A stretch of 64,000 nucleotides of DNA from Cyclobacteriaceae bacterium (GTDB lineage: Bacteria; Bacteroidota; Bacteroidia; Cytophagales; Cyclobacteriaceae). The notes under the pieces are model-generated. The model searched no databases. It had not been told where the DNA came from and saw nothing but the letters and a program-made list of their open reading frames with translations. The stretch spans positions 124,001 through 188,000 of the forward strand of contig JAHBTX010000005.1 in NCBI GenBank assembly GCA_019638395.1, given 5' to 3'. Positions 8,561 through 17,689 of this stretch are shown in pieces. Position 1 is the first letter of the stretch; every line of letters begins with the position of its first letter. Made by a program: the position numbers and the translations under genes.

Positions 8561-9682
8561 TCATGTTAATTGATTTTCAAGTACGGGTTCTGTTTCAATA
8601 GAAGCTTTAATGGTTTTATCTTCTATAAAAAAACTAACCGAGTAACCATGTTCGTTCGATAACACCCGCAGGTGCGATTGTGGCCCGAAATAACTACGAA
8701 GGCGCAAATCGGTATTTAACATTCCCACCCCGCTAGAGCTTCCATCCATTACCTTCTTTGCTTTAGAACCCAGGCCATTGTCTTTTATTTCAAAGAAGAT
8801 AACAGTGCCCGAACGTTTTACCGTTAGCGAAATTGTTCCACCTTCTTCTTTTGGTGCAATACCATATTTAACTGAGTTTTCAACCAGCGGTTGTAAAATC
8901 ATAGGTGGCAGGTAAATACCCAGGCAGGTTGGATCAATATTTTTTTCAAATCTTAGTCGGTCGCCAAAGCGCACCTGTTGAATGCGCACATAATTATCAA
9001 TAAACTCAATTTCATGAATTAACTTAACCATCTCGCCATTATGCGAATCGAGCGCATACCGAAAAATATCAGATAGTTGTGTAATTACTTTGCGGGCTTG
9101 CTCTTTACTGGTATGCACCAATGTGCTGATGGAGTTTAAAGTATTAAATAAAAAATGTGGATTGATTTGCGATTTAAGAAGTGAAATCTGCATCTCTTTA
9201 TTGCGAAGTGCCAGCTCACTTTTTTCCTGCTCTTGTTTCTGTAAACCCTGAAAATAACGGATAACATAATAAACGCCTACAGTAATTATGTACTGATCAT
9301 GAATGCGCAGGGCATCCCAACTGCTTAACATGCCCAACATGTATTCCTCCCAATGATCGAAATAAACAAAACCTTCCAAATAGTCGGTAAAATAATACGA
9401 CAGCGTGCCCATCAAAAAAAAGAAAACGATAATACCGGAAACGTGCCCTATTATTTGCCACATAGCCGAAAACCGAAACAGCCAATGGCTCCACAGAAAA
9501 ATCAATAATATAAACACACACAGCGCTTCCAACAGAAAAAGTGCCGTCCACAATACATAAAATTCAGGCTTTACAAATTTCCACTCCAGCACAGCACTAA
9601 TTGTAAAGTTAATTGCATACCACAGGCAAATGAGCAGGTAAGCGCGTCTCCAAATCCGGGGTATTGCATCAAGCCATTTCAT
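8561..9682 (-). CDS. LytS-type sensor histidine kinase
   Basis: A 373-residue membrane kinase with about four hydrophobic segments in the first 145 residues, a short coiled coil, then the His_kinase domain typical of LytS/YpdA: QINPHFLFNTLNSIST with H176 as the likely phosphoacceptor. The ATPase domain follows (PPMILQPLVENSVKYG, IKDNGLGS, GVGMLNTDLRLRSYFG). The membrane part is not a known sensor domain, so the signal is unknown. It is transcribed ahead of the LytTR regulator. Confidence 0.92.
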   Translation of the reverse strand: MKWLDAIPRIWRRAYLLICLWYAINFTISAVLEWKFVKPEFYVLWTALFLLEALCVFILLIFLWSHWLFRFSAMWQIIGHVSGIIVFFFLMGTLSYYFTDYLEGFVYFDHWEEYMLGMLSSWDALRIHDQYIITVGVYYVIRYFQGLQKQEQEKSELALRNKEMQISLLKSQINPHFLFNTLNSISTLVHTSKEQARKVITQLSDIFRYALDSHNGEMVKLIHEIEFIDNYVRIQQVRFGDRLRFEKNIDPTCLGIYLPPMILQPLVENSVKYGIAPKEEGGTISLTVKRSGTVIFFEIKDNGLGSKAKKVMDGSSSGVGMLNTDLRLRSYFGPQSHLRVLSNEHGYSVSFFIEDKTIKASIETEPVLENQLT

Positions 9683-9847
9683 GGAAAGTGAAAGATTGTT
9701 CTATAAAAGTAAAAATTAGAAGGGAAAGCCGACCAATGTAATGTATTTGCGTTTAATTGAGTTTTAGGCCCGTTTACCTACCTTAGCCTAAGTTTATGAA
9801 TGTGCTGACCCCATACAAAACCGGGTAAATTTTTCGTTTTACTTTAC

Positions 9848-11062
9848 ATGAGGAATTTTTTTTTCTTACTGCTGATACTACTGGCTACTCCTTTGCTGGC
9901 TCAGAAAATTACGCTTTCGGGCAAAGCTATTGATAAAGAAACCAAAGAGCCCTTACCATTTGCCACACTGGGAATTAAAGGCAAGGCGATTGGCACCATT
10001 ACCAACCTGCAGGGCGAGTTCGACTTCCACATACCGGCTGAATTACGAAACGATCTTTTTACGCTTTCCATGCTGGGTTATAAATTATACGAAGCCCCGG
10101 TGTGGAGTTTGCTGGAACTAAAACCGCTTGTAATAGAAGTAGAAAAATCTACTTTCATGCTCAACGAAGTAACCATTGCCGATTCGCTTAAAGGTGGTGA
10201 GATTTTGCTAATTGCGCTTTCGCGGATTGAGCAAAATTACCCCATGCAGCCCTACCTGATGGAAGGCTTTTATCGCGACTTAAAAAAAGTGGGCGGCACC
10301 TACATAGCGTTGTTGGAAGCAGCCGTAAAGATTTACGATGAGGATTATGCCGAACCCCGAAACAAATACAAACTACGCGAGCGGGTATCGTTGCAGGAAT
10401 TACGCAGAAGTATTGGATACGAAAGCAGGTTTACTTCTTATTTTGACCAAGACAACTTGCTGGAGGACTTATTACTGCACAACAGTGTGCGCTACCGCCA
10501 TTTTCCCTTAGAAGAAGTTTTTTATCAAAGCCTTAAGCGCGAAAAAGATACCTACTATAATAACCAGGAGGTTTTTGTTGTAAGCCATACACAGGATTAC
10601 CTGCTGCGTATTTATGTAGAGAAAAAAAATTACGCCATTATACACGCTGTGTATGAAAGCAAGCAAGAGGAGGCACTATCAAAAAAAAGAGGCCTGGAGA
10701 GTAAGTTTGTTGGGCTAAAACGCGTGATTGATTTTAAACCTTTTTTAGGCAAGTACTACCTCAATTACCTTACGGTAGATTCGAAAGTAAATTGGTACGA
10801 TATCCGCACCAAAGAATTAAAATTTGAAACAGAACTTAACCAATCGTTATTGATAAACGATGTTGTGCCCAATACCATCAGGCGCATTGCAACCACCGAG
10901 AAAATGCGCAACTACGGTTTACAATATCAAGACCGACCTTACAATAAAGCATTTTGGGATAATTACAATGTTATTAAAGAGAGCCCGCTCGATCGTAAAA
11001 TACTGCAAGACCTGGAACGCCATGGGCCGTTGGAGAAGCAGTTTAAAGAGCATGAGTTTTAG
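9848..11062 (+). CDS. secreted CarboxypepD_reg-like domain protein
   Basis: A 404-residue exported protein: signal peptide (about 1-18, ending LLAQ), then a carboxypeptidase regulatory-like beta-sandwich (about 20-110; ITLSGKAIDKETKEPLPFAT, GTITNLQGEFDFHIP). The remaining 290 residues form a conserved Bacteroidota region of unknown function that often follows this domain in periplasmic or outer-membrane proteins. It lacks a TonB plug and barrel, so it is not itself a receptor. Confidence 0.8.
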   Translation: MRNFFFLLLILLATPLLAQKITLSGKAIDKETKEPLPFATLGIKGKAIGTITNLQGEFDFHIPAELRNDLFTLSMLGYKLYEAPVWSLLELKPLVIEVEKSTFMLNEVTIADSLKGGEILLIALSRIEQNYPMQPYLMEGFYRDLKKVGGTYIALLEAAVKIYDEDYAEPRNKYKLRERVSLQELRRSIGYESRFTSYFDQDNLLEDLLLHNSVRYRHFPLEEVFYQSLKREKDTYYNNQEVFVVSHTQDYLLRIYVEKKNYAIIHAVYESKQEEALSKKRGLESKFVGLKRVIDFKPFLGKYYLNYLTVDSKVNWYDIRTKELKFETELNQSLLINDVVPNTIRRIATTEKMRNYGLQYQDRPYNKAFWDNYNVIKESPLDRKILQDLERHGPLEKQFKEHEF

Positions 11063-11150
11063 ACCCTGACAAGCTGATTTTCCTTACTCTATACGCCAAT
11101 CATCCGAGAAAGGTCATAATCATATTGGCAAATTGAAATAGTAGTTTGAA

Positions 11151-11194
11151 TTTACTGCTATCATAATTCACAAATGAATTTTGATAGCAGTAAA
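11151..11194. repeat. 19-bp inverted repeat (long hairpin)
   Basis: Arms 11151-11169 and 11176-11194 pair at 18 of 19 positions around a 6-base loop (ACAAAT). It lies in the 203-base gap between two plus-strand genes. No strong T run follows, so it is not a clean rho-independent terminator; it could be an mRNA stabilising or terminating hairpin. Confidence 0.6.
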
Positions 11195-11265
11195 ACTTAA
11201 TTTGGGGTTGGATAAATACAACAAGCTTGAAAGTAGAATTTAGTTTAGATAATCAAAAAATATAG

Positions 11266-11937
11266 ATGAGAAGGTTTATCTACATACTTGTATTGTCTAT
11301 TACACTATTTCTCATCAGTTATCAATCTCCTTTTGCTCATATTTCAAATGTTATCAATCCAAAAAAAATTCGATACAGTAAGTTTTTGGGTGTCGCCCGA
11401 TCATCATTTGATGTAAATGGCTTCCCTTCTTCACCCAGTTATTCCTCATTAGAGCTAAGAGTGGGAACTGGAATTATAAAACCACTTGGGCACTATTTTG
11501 ATCTAAAATCCGGCCTTAGCATAGGGCTAAAAGTAAAACGCAATTCTTATTTTTTTGGAACCCCGAATCGATTTACGAATAAACAGTGGGTGTTACCAAG
11601 TTTAGATGAAACGGTAAGTAATCAGCATCATCTTTTCATAGAAGTACCTTTAAGTTTACAATTCCGTCCGAAGCCGAAATTATCTTTTAGAAGCGGATTA
11701 AACTTCCGCTTTTGGTTACCCAATGACGAAAGCTCTGATGTTTTAGCCGGTCGCCCTGAAATTGGGATGCTTGGTGGCGTTTCCTATGCATTAACCAGTA
11801 GAATTAAGATTGGGTTAGAACATTACTATGGTTTGACTAATATTTTAAGTGGTAGTTTTTATGTAAATAACTCACAATTGATAAAATACCATGTTAGAAA
11901 TCAATTCACCCAGATAACAATCGAGAGGACTTTTTAG
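11266..11937 (+). CDS. hypothetical outer-membrane beta-barrel-like protein
   Basis: A 223-residue protein with a signal-peptide-like N-terminus (MRRFIYILVLSITLFLISYQ) followed by alternating strands ending in aromatic residues (SSLELRVGTGI, GLSIGLKVKR, HLFIEVPLSLQFRPK, SFRSGLNFRFWLP, IKIGLEHYYGL) and the C-terminal FTQITIERTF, which resembles a closing barrel strand. This fits the small PorT/OmpW-like barrels common in Bacteroidota. No precise family is recognised. Confidence 0.6.
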   Translation: MRRFIYILVLSITLFLISYQSPFAHISNVINPKKIRYSKFLGVARSSFDVNGFPSSPSYSSLELRVGTGIIKPLGHYFDLKSGLSIGLKVKRNSYFFGTPNRFTNKQWVLPSLDETVSNQHHLFIEVPLSLQFRPKPKLSFRSGLNFRFWLPNDESSDVLAGRPEIGMLGGVSYALTSRIKIGLEHYYGLTNILSGSFYVNNSQLIKYHVRNQFTQITIERTF

Positions 11938-11970
11938 CCTTATTATTATTTTAAAAATTGTGAACGCTGC

Positions 11971-12954
11971 TCAAATTCCAATCCGCTCCGCTTCCGCTAA
12001 TAATTCAGCTTTGTTAATTGGCACAACACCCACATGCTGACAAACCAAACCACCACCCAGATTAGAAAGTGCTGCAATTTGTTTGGGCGTTAACTTGAGC
12101 GCAACCGCTAAAGCCGCAATACTCACCACCGTATCGCCCGCACCGGAAACATCGGCAATCTCTCGCGCGTGGGCCGGTAGTTTTATTTTTTCGTTTTGGT
12201 AATCGATATACACGCCATGTTCTGATAGCGTGGCCATTACACCTTCTACCTGTAGTTTTTCTTTCAGAATTTTTATAGCAGCTTCTAATTGCAATTGATT
12301 TCCAGCTTCTAACTCAACCTTCAGCCCTTCGCGCATTTCTTTCAGGTTAGGCTTAAACAACGTTACCTGCTCGTATGCCAAAAAGTTTCGCTTCTTCGGA
12401 TCCACAATAGTGGGTTTACCTAACTGCTTAGCAAGTGTTACTGTTTTATAAATCAATCCGGGGCTGATAACACCTTTATCGTAATCTTCAAAAATTACGG
12501 CCTGGCAAGTGGGCAGTAGGTTCTCAATACGCTTCCACAGTTGCTGCTCTTCTTCGGCAGACGAAGGTTTATCCGATTCATCGTCCACGCGCACTACATG
12601 CTGGCTACTGGCAATTACGCGTGTCTTAACAGTGGTGGGTCTGGTTGTGGAAAGTACCAGCCCATCTGTTGAAAGATGTTGATCTTTTACGATTTGTTGT
12701 AGTCGTATGCCGGCCTCATCATCGCCATAAAGTGCTACCATAACCGGTGTTGCACCCAGTGCCTGTACATTGAGTGCCACATTGGCTGCGCCACCTAATC
12801 GTACATCGCGCTTCTTTACATTTACAATGGGTACCGGAGCTTCGGGTGAGATGCGTTCCACTACTCCCCAGATGTAACTATCCAGCATTACATCGCCTAC
12901 AATTAAAATATTGAGCGAATTGAAATCGGTAAAAATCTGCCGGAGGTTGGGCAT
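11971..12954 (-). CDS. rfaE1: D-glycero-beta-D-manno-heptose-7-phosphate kinase (PfkB family)
   Basis: A 327-residue ribokinase/PfkB-family enzyme. Motifs: VGDVMLDSYIWG at the N-terminus, RLGGAANVALNVQALGA, ATPTVKTR-type substrate region (RPTTVKTRVIA), VDPKKRNF, and the C-terminal catalytic signature DVSGAGDTVV. It matches the kinase domain of HldE/RfaE, which phosphorylates heptose 7-phosphate at C1 for LPS core synthesis. The cytidylyltransferase domain of bifunctional HldE is absent; single-domain forms are usual in this phylum. The aminotransferase gene is one base upstream, so the two are cotranscribed. Confidence 0.88.
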   Translation of the reverse strand: MPNLRQIFTDFNSLNILIVGDVMLDSYIWGVVERISPEAPVPIVNVKKRDVRLGGAANVALNVQALGATPVMVALYGDDEAGIRLQQIVKDQHLSTDGLVLSTTRPTTVKTRVIASSQHVVRVDDESDKPSSAEEEQQLWKRIENLLPTCQAVIFEDYDKGVISPGLIYKTVTLAKQLGKPTIVDPKKRNFLAYEQVTLFKPNLKEMREGLKVELEAGNQLQLEAAIKILKEKLQVEGVMATLSEHGVYIDYQNEKIKLPAHAREIADVSGAGDTVVSIAALAVALKLTPKQIAALSNLGGGLVCQHVGVVPINKAELLAEAERIGI

Positions 12955-12955
12955 C

Positions 12956-14152
12956 TTATTTTAATTGCGCCAATGCTTCCTTTAGTCTGCGCATGGCTTC
13001 TACCAATTCTTTTTCGGAGGCTGCGTAGGATAGTCGCACGCACTTCTCCTCTCCGAAAGCACCACCGGGCACTAATGATACGTGTGCTTTTTCGAGAATG
13101 TATAAACAGAAATCATCGCCATCTTTAATCACGCGGTCGCCCTCTTTTTTTCCGTAGTAATAACTCACATCCGGGAAGAAATAAAATGCCCCTTGTGGGT
13201 AATTGGCTTTTACTCCCGGTATTTCTTTCAACAGGTTGTAAACAATGTCTCTGCGCTTATGATACGCTTTCACCATTTCATTAGTAGGTGCCAGATCGCC
13301 CGTAACGGCAGCCAATGCACCGCGCTGGGAGATAGAACAGTTTGCTGAAGTGATCTGGCCTTGTACTTTATTGCTTCCGTCCACTACCCACTTGGGCGCT
13401 GCAATGTAGCCCACGCGCCAGCCCGTCATGGCAAAACCTTTGGCAAAACCATTTACGGTAATTGTTCTATCAAACATACCAGGCAACGAAGCCATACTGG
13501 TTTGATCGCCTGTAAAGTTGATGTGTTCATAAATTTCATCGGCAATTACCATCAGGCCTTCGTGCTTTAGTACAACCTGTGAAATTGCTTCCAACTCTTG
13601 CTTGCTAAATACTGAGCCTGTAGGATTGCAAGGCGATGAGAAAATAATGGCTTTAGTTTTTTTGGTGATGGCTGCCTCTACTTGTACAGCGGTTACTTTA
13701 AAATCATTTTCGAGTGTGCCTTTAACTATTACAGGTGTGGCTTCAGCCAATCGTACAAGTGCATCGTAACTTACCCAATATGGTGAAAATACAATCACCT
13801 CATCGCCTGGATTCAGCAATGCCAACATAACGTTGGCAATAGATTGCTTGGCTCCGTTACTTACCACAATATTTTCGGCCTTGTAGGGCACGTTGTTTTC
13901 TTTCTGATATTTTGCTGCTAACGCTTCGCGCAAATCCTGATAGCCGGCAACAGGCGGGTATGAAAAATACTTTCCTTCATCAATGGCTTTTTTGGCTGCC
14001 TCGCAAATGTGTTGGGGTGTTTTAAAATCGGGTTCTCCCAGGCTAAGGTTTATTACATCAATGCCGCGGTTTTTAAATTCGCGGGCTTTGGCGGCCATTG
14101 CCAGTGTGGCTGATTCTTGTATGGCTTCGATACGATTAGAAAGTTTGCTCAT
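12956..14152 (-). CDS. pyridoxal phosphate-dependent class I aminotransferase (aspartate aminotransferase type)
   Basis: A 398-residue fold-type I aminotransferase: INLSLGEPDFKTP near the N-terminus, NGAKQSIANVMLAL (PLP phosphate binding), SPCNPTGSVFS (Asn contacting the ring), ADEIYEHINF, and the PLP lysine in VNGFAKGFAMTGWRVGY (about residue 235). This is the subgroup of aspartate/prephenate aminotransferases common in thermophiles and Bacteroidota (AspB/AspC type). The C-terminal RLSYAAS carries the carboxylate-binding Arg. Specificity beyond that is inference. Confidence 0.88.
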   Translation of the reverse strand: MSKLSNRIEAIQESATLAMAAKAREFKNRGIDVINLSLGEPDFKTPQHICEAAKKAIDEGKYFSYPPVAGYQDLREALAAKYQKENNVPYKAENIVVSNGAKQSIANVMLALLNPGDEVIVFSPYWVSYDALVRLAEATPVIVKGTLENDFKVTAVQVEAAITKKTKAIIFSSPCNPTGSVFSKQELEAISQVVLKHEGLMVIADEIYEHINFTGDQTSMASLPGMFDRTITVNGFAKGFAMTGWRVGYIAAPKWVVDGSNKVQGQITSANCSISQRGALAAVTGDLAPTNEMVKAYHKRRDIVYNLLKEIPGVKANYPQGAFYFFPDVSYYYGKKEGDRVIKDGDDFCLYILEKAHVSLVPGGAFGEEKCVRLSYAASEKELVEAMRRLKEALAQLK

Positions 14153-14311
14153 GATTTATAGAAAATGTGCTCAAAAGTAAGAAAGAATCTGAATGGGGTA
14201 AATGATAAATGAAGATTGACTTCGGCTTCTTTTCAGGCCAAGAAATAAAATATGAGAACAGATTTCTGATTCTTCAAACCGGTATTTGATCAAACACTTG
14301 TTAGCTAATAA

Positions 14312-14923
14312 TCAAACCTGAAACGGCACGCGACTACTAATGCTTCTTCCCAGCGTAATCTCATCGGTATATTCCAGCTCGCCACCAACGGGCACCCCGC
14401 GGGCAATGGATGTTACTTTTATTGAAAAGTCTTTAAGTCTTTTATTAAGATAGAAAGCGGTGGTATCGCCCTCCATGGTAGGGCTTAACGCTAATACAAT
14501 TTCTTTTACCTGGCTTTGTGCCCGCATCAACCGATCAACCAGCGCATCTATTTTCAAATCGGCAGGCCCCACGCCATTCATAGGTGAAATAACGCCACCC
14601 AGTACATGATATACTCCATTGTATTGCGCGGTGTTTTCAATGGCCATCACATCGTTGGTTTCTTCTACCACACATATTATTGATTTATCTCTGCGATGGC
14701 TTTGGCAGATGCTGCATTCCTCGGTATCGGAAATATTATAGCAGGTTTTGCAAAACCGGATTTGGGTGCGCATGCGATTTAGAGCATCGGTAAGGGCGGC
14801 TGTTTTATGTTCAGATTCTTTAACCAGGTGCAATACTAAGCGCAAGGCTGTTTTTTTTCCAATACCGGGCAGCTTGGAAACTTCGTTTACTGCGTCTTCA
14901 ATCAGTTTAGATGGAAACTCCAC
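14312..14923 (-). CDS. recR: recombination mediator protein RecR
   Basis: A 203-residue RecR: helix-hairpin-helix near the N-terminus (LPGIGKKTALRLVLHL), a C4 zinc finger (CKTCYNIS...CSICQ, about residues 56-73), the Toprim domain (IICVVEETNDVMAIENT onwards) and the C-terminal Walker-B-like RGVPVGGELEYTDEITL. It loads RecA at gaps with RecF/RecO. It starts with GTG. The clpS gene lies upstream, 13 bases away. Confidence 0.95.
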   Translation of the reverse strand: MEFPSKLIEDAVNEVSKLPGIGKKTALRLVLHLVKESEHKTAALTDALNRMRTQIRFCKTCYNISDTEECSICQSHRRDKSIICVVEETNDVMAIENTAQYNGVYHVLGGVISPMNGVGPADLKIDALVDRLMRAQSQVKEIVLALSPTMEGDTTAFYLNKRLKDFSIKVTSIARGVPVGGELEYTDEITLGRSISSRVPFQV

Positions 14924-14936
14924 GCCTCAAATTAAT

Positions 14937-15215
14937 TTAAAGTATGCGGGCATCAATTCCGGCTTCGCAAATGGCTTCGCACATGGGCTTTAGTACCGCT
15001 TCTGTTCCTTTGCGCACCGCACACTTTCCTTTGTAGTGAATCAGCAACGTACATTGCTCGGCTTGCTCGGGTGTATGTTTACAAACTCTTATTAAAGTAG
15101 CAATTACATGATCAAACGTATTAAAATCATCATTGAAAACAACCAGGTCTTTCAGGTCGGTATCTTCAATTACCTCCAATAAATCGGTTTCGTAAACTTC
15201 CTGTTGCTTAGTCAT
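14937..15215 (-). CDS. clpS: ATP-dependent Clp protease adaptor ClpS
   Basis: A 92-residue ClpS: LVVFNDDFNTFDHVIATLIRVCKHT contains the N-end-rule binding Asn/Asp and the helix 1 signature, followed by QCTLLIHYKGKCAV in place of the usual AxxxxxxVHxxGxA. It delivers N-degron substrates to ClpAP/ClpCP; a clpC gene is present at 28.6 kb. A TAnnTTTG element lies about 24 bases upstream of its ATG. Confidence 0.93.
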   Translation of the reverse strand: MTKQQEVYETDLLEVIEDTDLKDLVVFNDDFNTFDHVIATLIRVCKHTPEQAEQCTLLIHYKGKCAVRKGTEAVLKPMCEAICEAGIDARIL

Positions 15216-15238
15216 GGCAAAACCATTTTATAACCTTG

Positions 15239-15246
15239 CAAAGGTA
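15239..15246 (-). promoter_or_regulatory. candidate Bacteroidota -7 element for clpS
   Basis: TACCTTTG on the minus strand, 24 bases before the clpS ATG, matches the TAnnTTTG -7 consensus of the Bacteroidota primary sigma factor. A TTG further upstream sits at slightly short spacing (16 bases). Confidence 0.45.
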
Positions 15247-15319
15247 AAACATTTAGGTGGTGCAACTACACATGCATATACTCTCATTTTTTACTTTCTT
15301 TGCCGCTTGCAATACCAAC

Positions 15320-16756
15320 ATGAATCCTATACTGGTTGTTACCATTCTCATTCTTTACTTCGGTGTGCTGATTGGCATCTCGTTTCTAACTTCGCGCGGG
15401 GCCGACACACATACTTTTTTTACTGCTAACAGGCAATCGCCCTGGTATCTGGTTGCCTTTGGAATGATTGGTGCCTCGCTATCGGGTGTTACCTTTATTT
15501 CGGTGCCGGGCAATGTGGTGAACACCGGCTTTGCATACTTTCAAGTGGTAATTGGTTATTTGTTCGGGTATTGGGCCATCATCGGCATATTGATGCCCTT
15601 GTATTACCGACTCAATCTTGTTTCGATTTACACCTACTTAGAACAACGTTTCGATTTATGGGCCTATCGTACCGGTGCCGTTTTTTTTCTGATCTCCCGC
15701 ACTATCGGTTCTTCCTTGCGTTTATTTCTGGCTGCTTCGGTACTTCAGTTTTTTTTATTCGATGCCTGGCACGTGCCCTTTTATGTAACGGTAGCTGTTA
15801 CCATTGCACTCATCTGGATTTATACATTTCGGGGTGGCATAAAAACCATTGTGTGGACCGACACCTTTCAAACATTGTTTCTGGTTTCGGCTTTGGTAAT
15901 TACTGTAATTGTAATTGCCCATAAACTGGGATTAAATTTTATAGAAATATTTAACAGTATTGAGGCTGCTGGCTATGCCCGCATTTTTCATTTTGATAAT
16001 GTAAACTCAACCTTATTTTTTCCCAAGCAATTTTTGGGTGGAGCCTTTATTGCTATTGCCATGACCGGGCTTGACCAGGAAATAATGCAAAAGAACTTAA
16101 CATGCAAAACGCTGGGCGATGCACAAAAAAACATGTTCTGGTTTAGTCTGGTAATTGTATTTGTAACCTTGCTCTTTCTGGTGTTGGGTGGTTTGTTGCT
16201 GGTGTTCAGTCAACAATTTAATTTGCCTGTTCCCAAACCCGATGAAATTTTTCCGCGACTTGCCTTTAATGAACTGGGCCCTTTGGTAGGCATATTTTTT
16301 CTGCTGGGCATTACAGCTTCTTCTTATGCCAGTGCCGATTCGGCCTTAGCAGGCTTAACCACATCTTTTTGTATCGACTTTCTCAATTTCAAAGACAAAG
16401 CGGAAGCTGAAAAGAAACGACAAAAATTTATAGTACATATTTCTTTCTCATTACTGTTTCTGCTCATCATTATCATCTTTAAAGAAATAAATGAAAAATC
16501 GGTTATTGATGCTGTTTTGGGTGTAGCCGGTTATACATATGGCCCGCTGTTAGGATTGTTTTCGTTTGGGCTGTTTACTTCGCGCAAGCTAAAGGGTGTT
16601 GTTGTTTCGGTGGTGTGTATTTTGTCGCCTCTTTTGAGTTACATCGTTAGTACAAATGCCCCCGTTTGGTTTAACGGTTACAAAATTGGAATTGAAGTTT
16701 TATTGCTAAATGGACTTATTACGTTTGGCGGACTTTGGCTGGTTTCGAAAAAATAA
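15320..16756 (+). CDS. sodium:solute symporter family protein
   Basis: About 478 residues, almost entirely hydrophobic with about 13 predicted membrane helices. SSS-family features: ADTHTFFTANRQSPWYLVAFGMIGASLSGVTFI-type N-terminal region (first helices with G-A-S-L-S-G), the sodium-site helix SRTIGSSLRLFLAA and TASSYASADSALAGLTTSF (Ser-rich Na2 site) near residue 340. I take the ATG at 15320; an in-frame ATG at 15257 would add 21 residues but would run close to the clpS promoter. The substrate is unknown. Confidence 0.88.
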   Translation: MNPILVVTILILYFGVLIGISFLTSRGADTHTFFTANRQSPWYLVAFGMIGASLSGVTFISVPGNVVNTGFAYFQVVIGYLFGYWAIIGILMPLYYRLNLVSIYTYLEQRFDLWAYRTGAVFFLISRTIGSSLRLFLAASVLQFFLFDAWHVPFYVTVAVTIALIWIYTFRGGIKTIVWTDTFQTLFLVSALVITVIVIAHKLGLNFIEIFNSIEAAGYARIFHFDNVNSTLFFPKQFLGGAFIAIAMTGLDQEIMQKNLTCKTLGDAQKNMFWFSLVIVFVTLLFLVLGGLLLVFSQQFNLPVPKPDEIFPRLAFNELGPLVGIFFLLGITASSYASADSALAGLTTSFCIDFLNFKDKAEAEKKRQKFIVHISFSLLFLLIIIIFKEINEKSVIDAVLGVAGYTYGPLLGLFSFGLFTSRKLKGVVVSVVCILSPLLSYIVSTNAPVWFNGYKIGIEVLLLNGLITFGGLWLVSKK

Positions 16757-16782
16757 CAGCGCCACACCGGAGTGTGACGCTG
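16757..16782. terminator. bidirectional terminator hairpin between convergent genes
   Basis: CAGCGCCACAC and GTGTGACGCTG form an 11-bp stem (one mismatch) around CGGA, directly after the symporter stop. On the minus strand it is followed by a T-rich run, so it should end the 16.8-17.1 kb gene's transcript as well. Confidence 0.6.
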
Positions 16783-16810
16783 CTTTCGATTAAAGTACCA
16801 ACGATTCAGA

Positions 16811-17119
16811 CTATCGCCAGTTTCTTACAAACTCAAAGCTTTCTGTTTTACCATCTTTCTCTACCACAATAGTATAATGGCCTACCGGCAATGCAGTAAA
16901 GTCGATTACCATTTTGCGTTTCATCAACTGCTGGGCATCAACCTGATCTCCATTTTCAGAAATAACTTGTACATGTGCACCCAGCATTTCTTTATGCACT
17001 TTAAATACAAACTGATATTGATTGCGCGTGTGGATTACGTTTACCGGATGCTTACTGTAGGCCGGAATAACAAGTGCCATTAACAGTACCAGGGTTGAGA
17101 TTTTTATTAAGTATTTCAT
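16811..17119 (-). CDS. small secreted hypothetical protein
   Basis: A 102-residue protein with a clear signal peptide (about 1-22, MKYLIKISTLVLLMALVIPA then YSKHP) and a compact beta-rich mature part of about 80 residues (QYQFVFKVHKEMLGAHVQV, MVIDFTALPVGHYTIVVEKDG). The last segment resembles the strands of a secretion sorting or Ig-like domain, but it is too short for a T9SS C-terminal domain with cargo. No family is recognised. Confidence 0.6.
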   Translation of the reverse strand: MKYLIKISTLVLLMALVIPAYSKHPVNVIHTRNQYQFVFKVHKEMLGAHVQVISENGDQVDAQQLMKRKMVIDFTALPVGHYTIVVEKDGKTESFEFVRNWR

Positions 17120-17247
17120 ATTCGTCAGGAGTTTTTTAGCCTATGCCACCGATAGTTGCCAAAACCTTGCCTGGCTATGAAAGCCGTTAAAAACGCTGAA
17201 TTAATCGAATCGGCATCGAAAAGTTTTCCCAGGTTGGGATATACCGT

Positions 17248-17601
17248 CTATAAAAGTTCTTTGGCGGGATCCCAGAAGTGGGTTTTAAAATTCTGAACCT
17301 GATCTTTTTTAATAATGATACCTTCTTTCTGCAACAGGTTTTTCATGGTTGAAGGTGTTTCAAAATGGTGTTTACCGGTTAACAAACCGTTGCGATTAAC
17401 TACGCGATGGGCCGGAATTTTTTTGTTGATGTGCGCGGCATTCATAGCCCAACCCACCATGCGGGCACTCATGCCTGTGCCGAGGTATCGCGCAATAGCG
17501 CCATAACTGGTAACACGTCCTTTCGGAATGAGCACCACAACAGCCCACACATTTTCAAAAAAGGAAAATGCGCGTGCTGTTTTTTTCTTTTTCGTATTCA
17601 T
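17248..17601 (-). CDS. alkyltransferase-like (ATL/MGMT family) DNA-binding protein
   Basis: A 117-residue protein matching the C-terminal DNA-binding domain of O6-alkylguanine-DNA alkyltransferase: VVVLIPKGRVTSYGAIARYL, SARMVGWAMN (with the conserved Arg that flips the base), and IPAHRVVNRNGLL. In true methyltransferases the last motif is PCHRV; here Ala64 replaces the reactive Cys, as in alkyltransferase-like proteins. Such proteins bind O6-alkylguanine and flag it for nucleotide excision repair rather than removing it. Confidence 0.88.
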   Translation of the reverse strand: MNTKKKKTARAFSFFENVWAVVVLIPKGRVTSYGAIARYLGTGMSARMVGWAMNAAHINKKIPAHRVVNRNGLLTGKHHFETPSTMKNLLQKEGIIIKKDQVQNFKTHFWDPAKELL

Positions 17602-17624
17602 AACGGGGGTCTAAAATCTGCAAA

Positions 17625-17640
17625 TGGTGTGGCCACACCA
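17625..17640. promoter_or_regulatory. perfect 16-bp palindrome in a divergent intergenic region
   Basis: TGGTGTGGCCACACCA is a perfect palindrome midway between the divergent ATL gene and the Ig-like protein gene. Its position fits a dimeric regulator operator; the regulator is unknown. Confidence 0.4.
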
Positions 17641-17689
17641 CTGTAAACGTTTAACTTTGCGGGTCTAAATCTAAAAAACCTTTGCCGAA

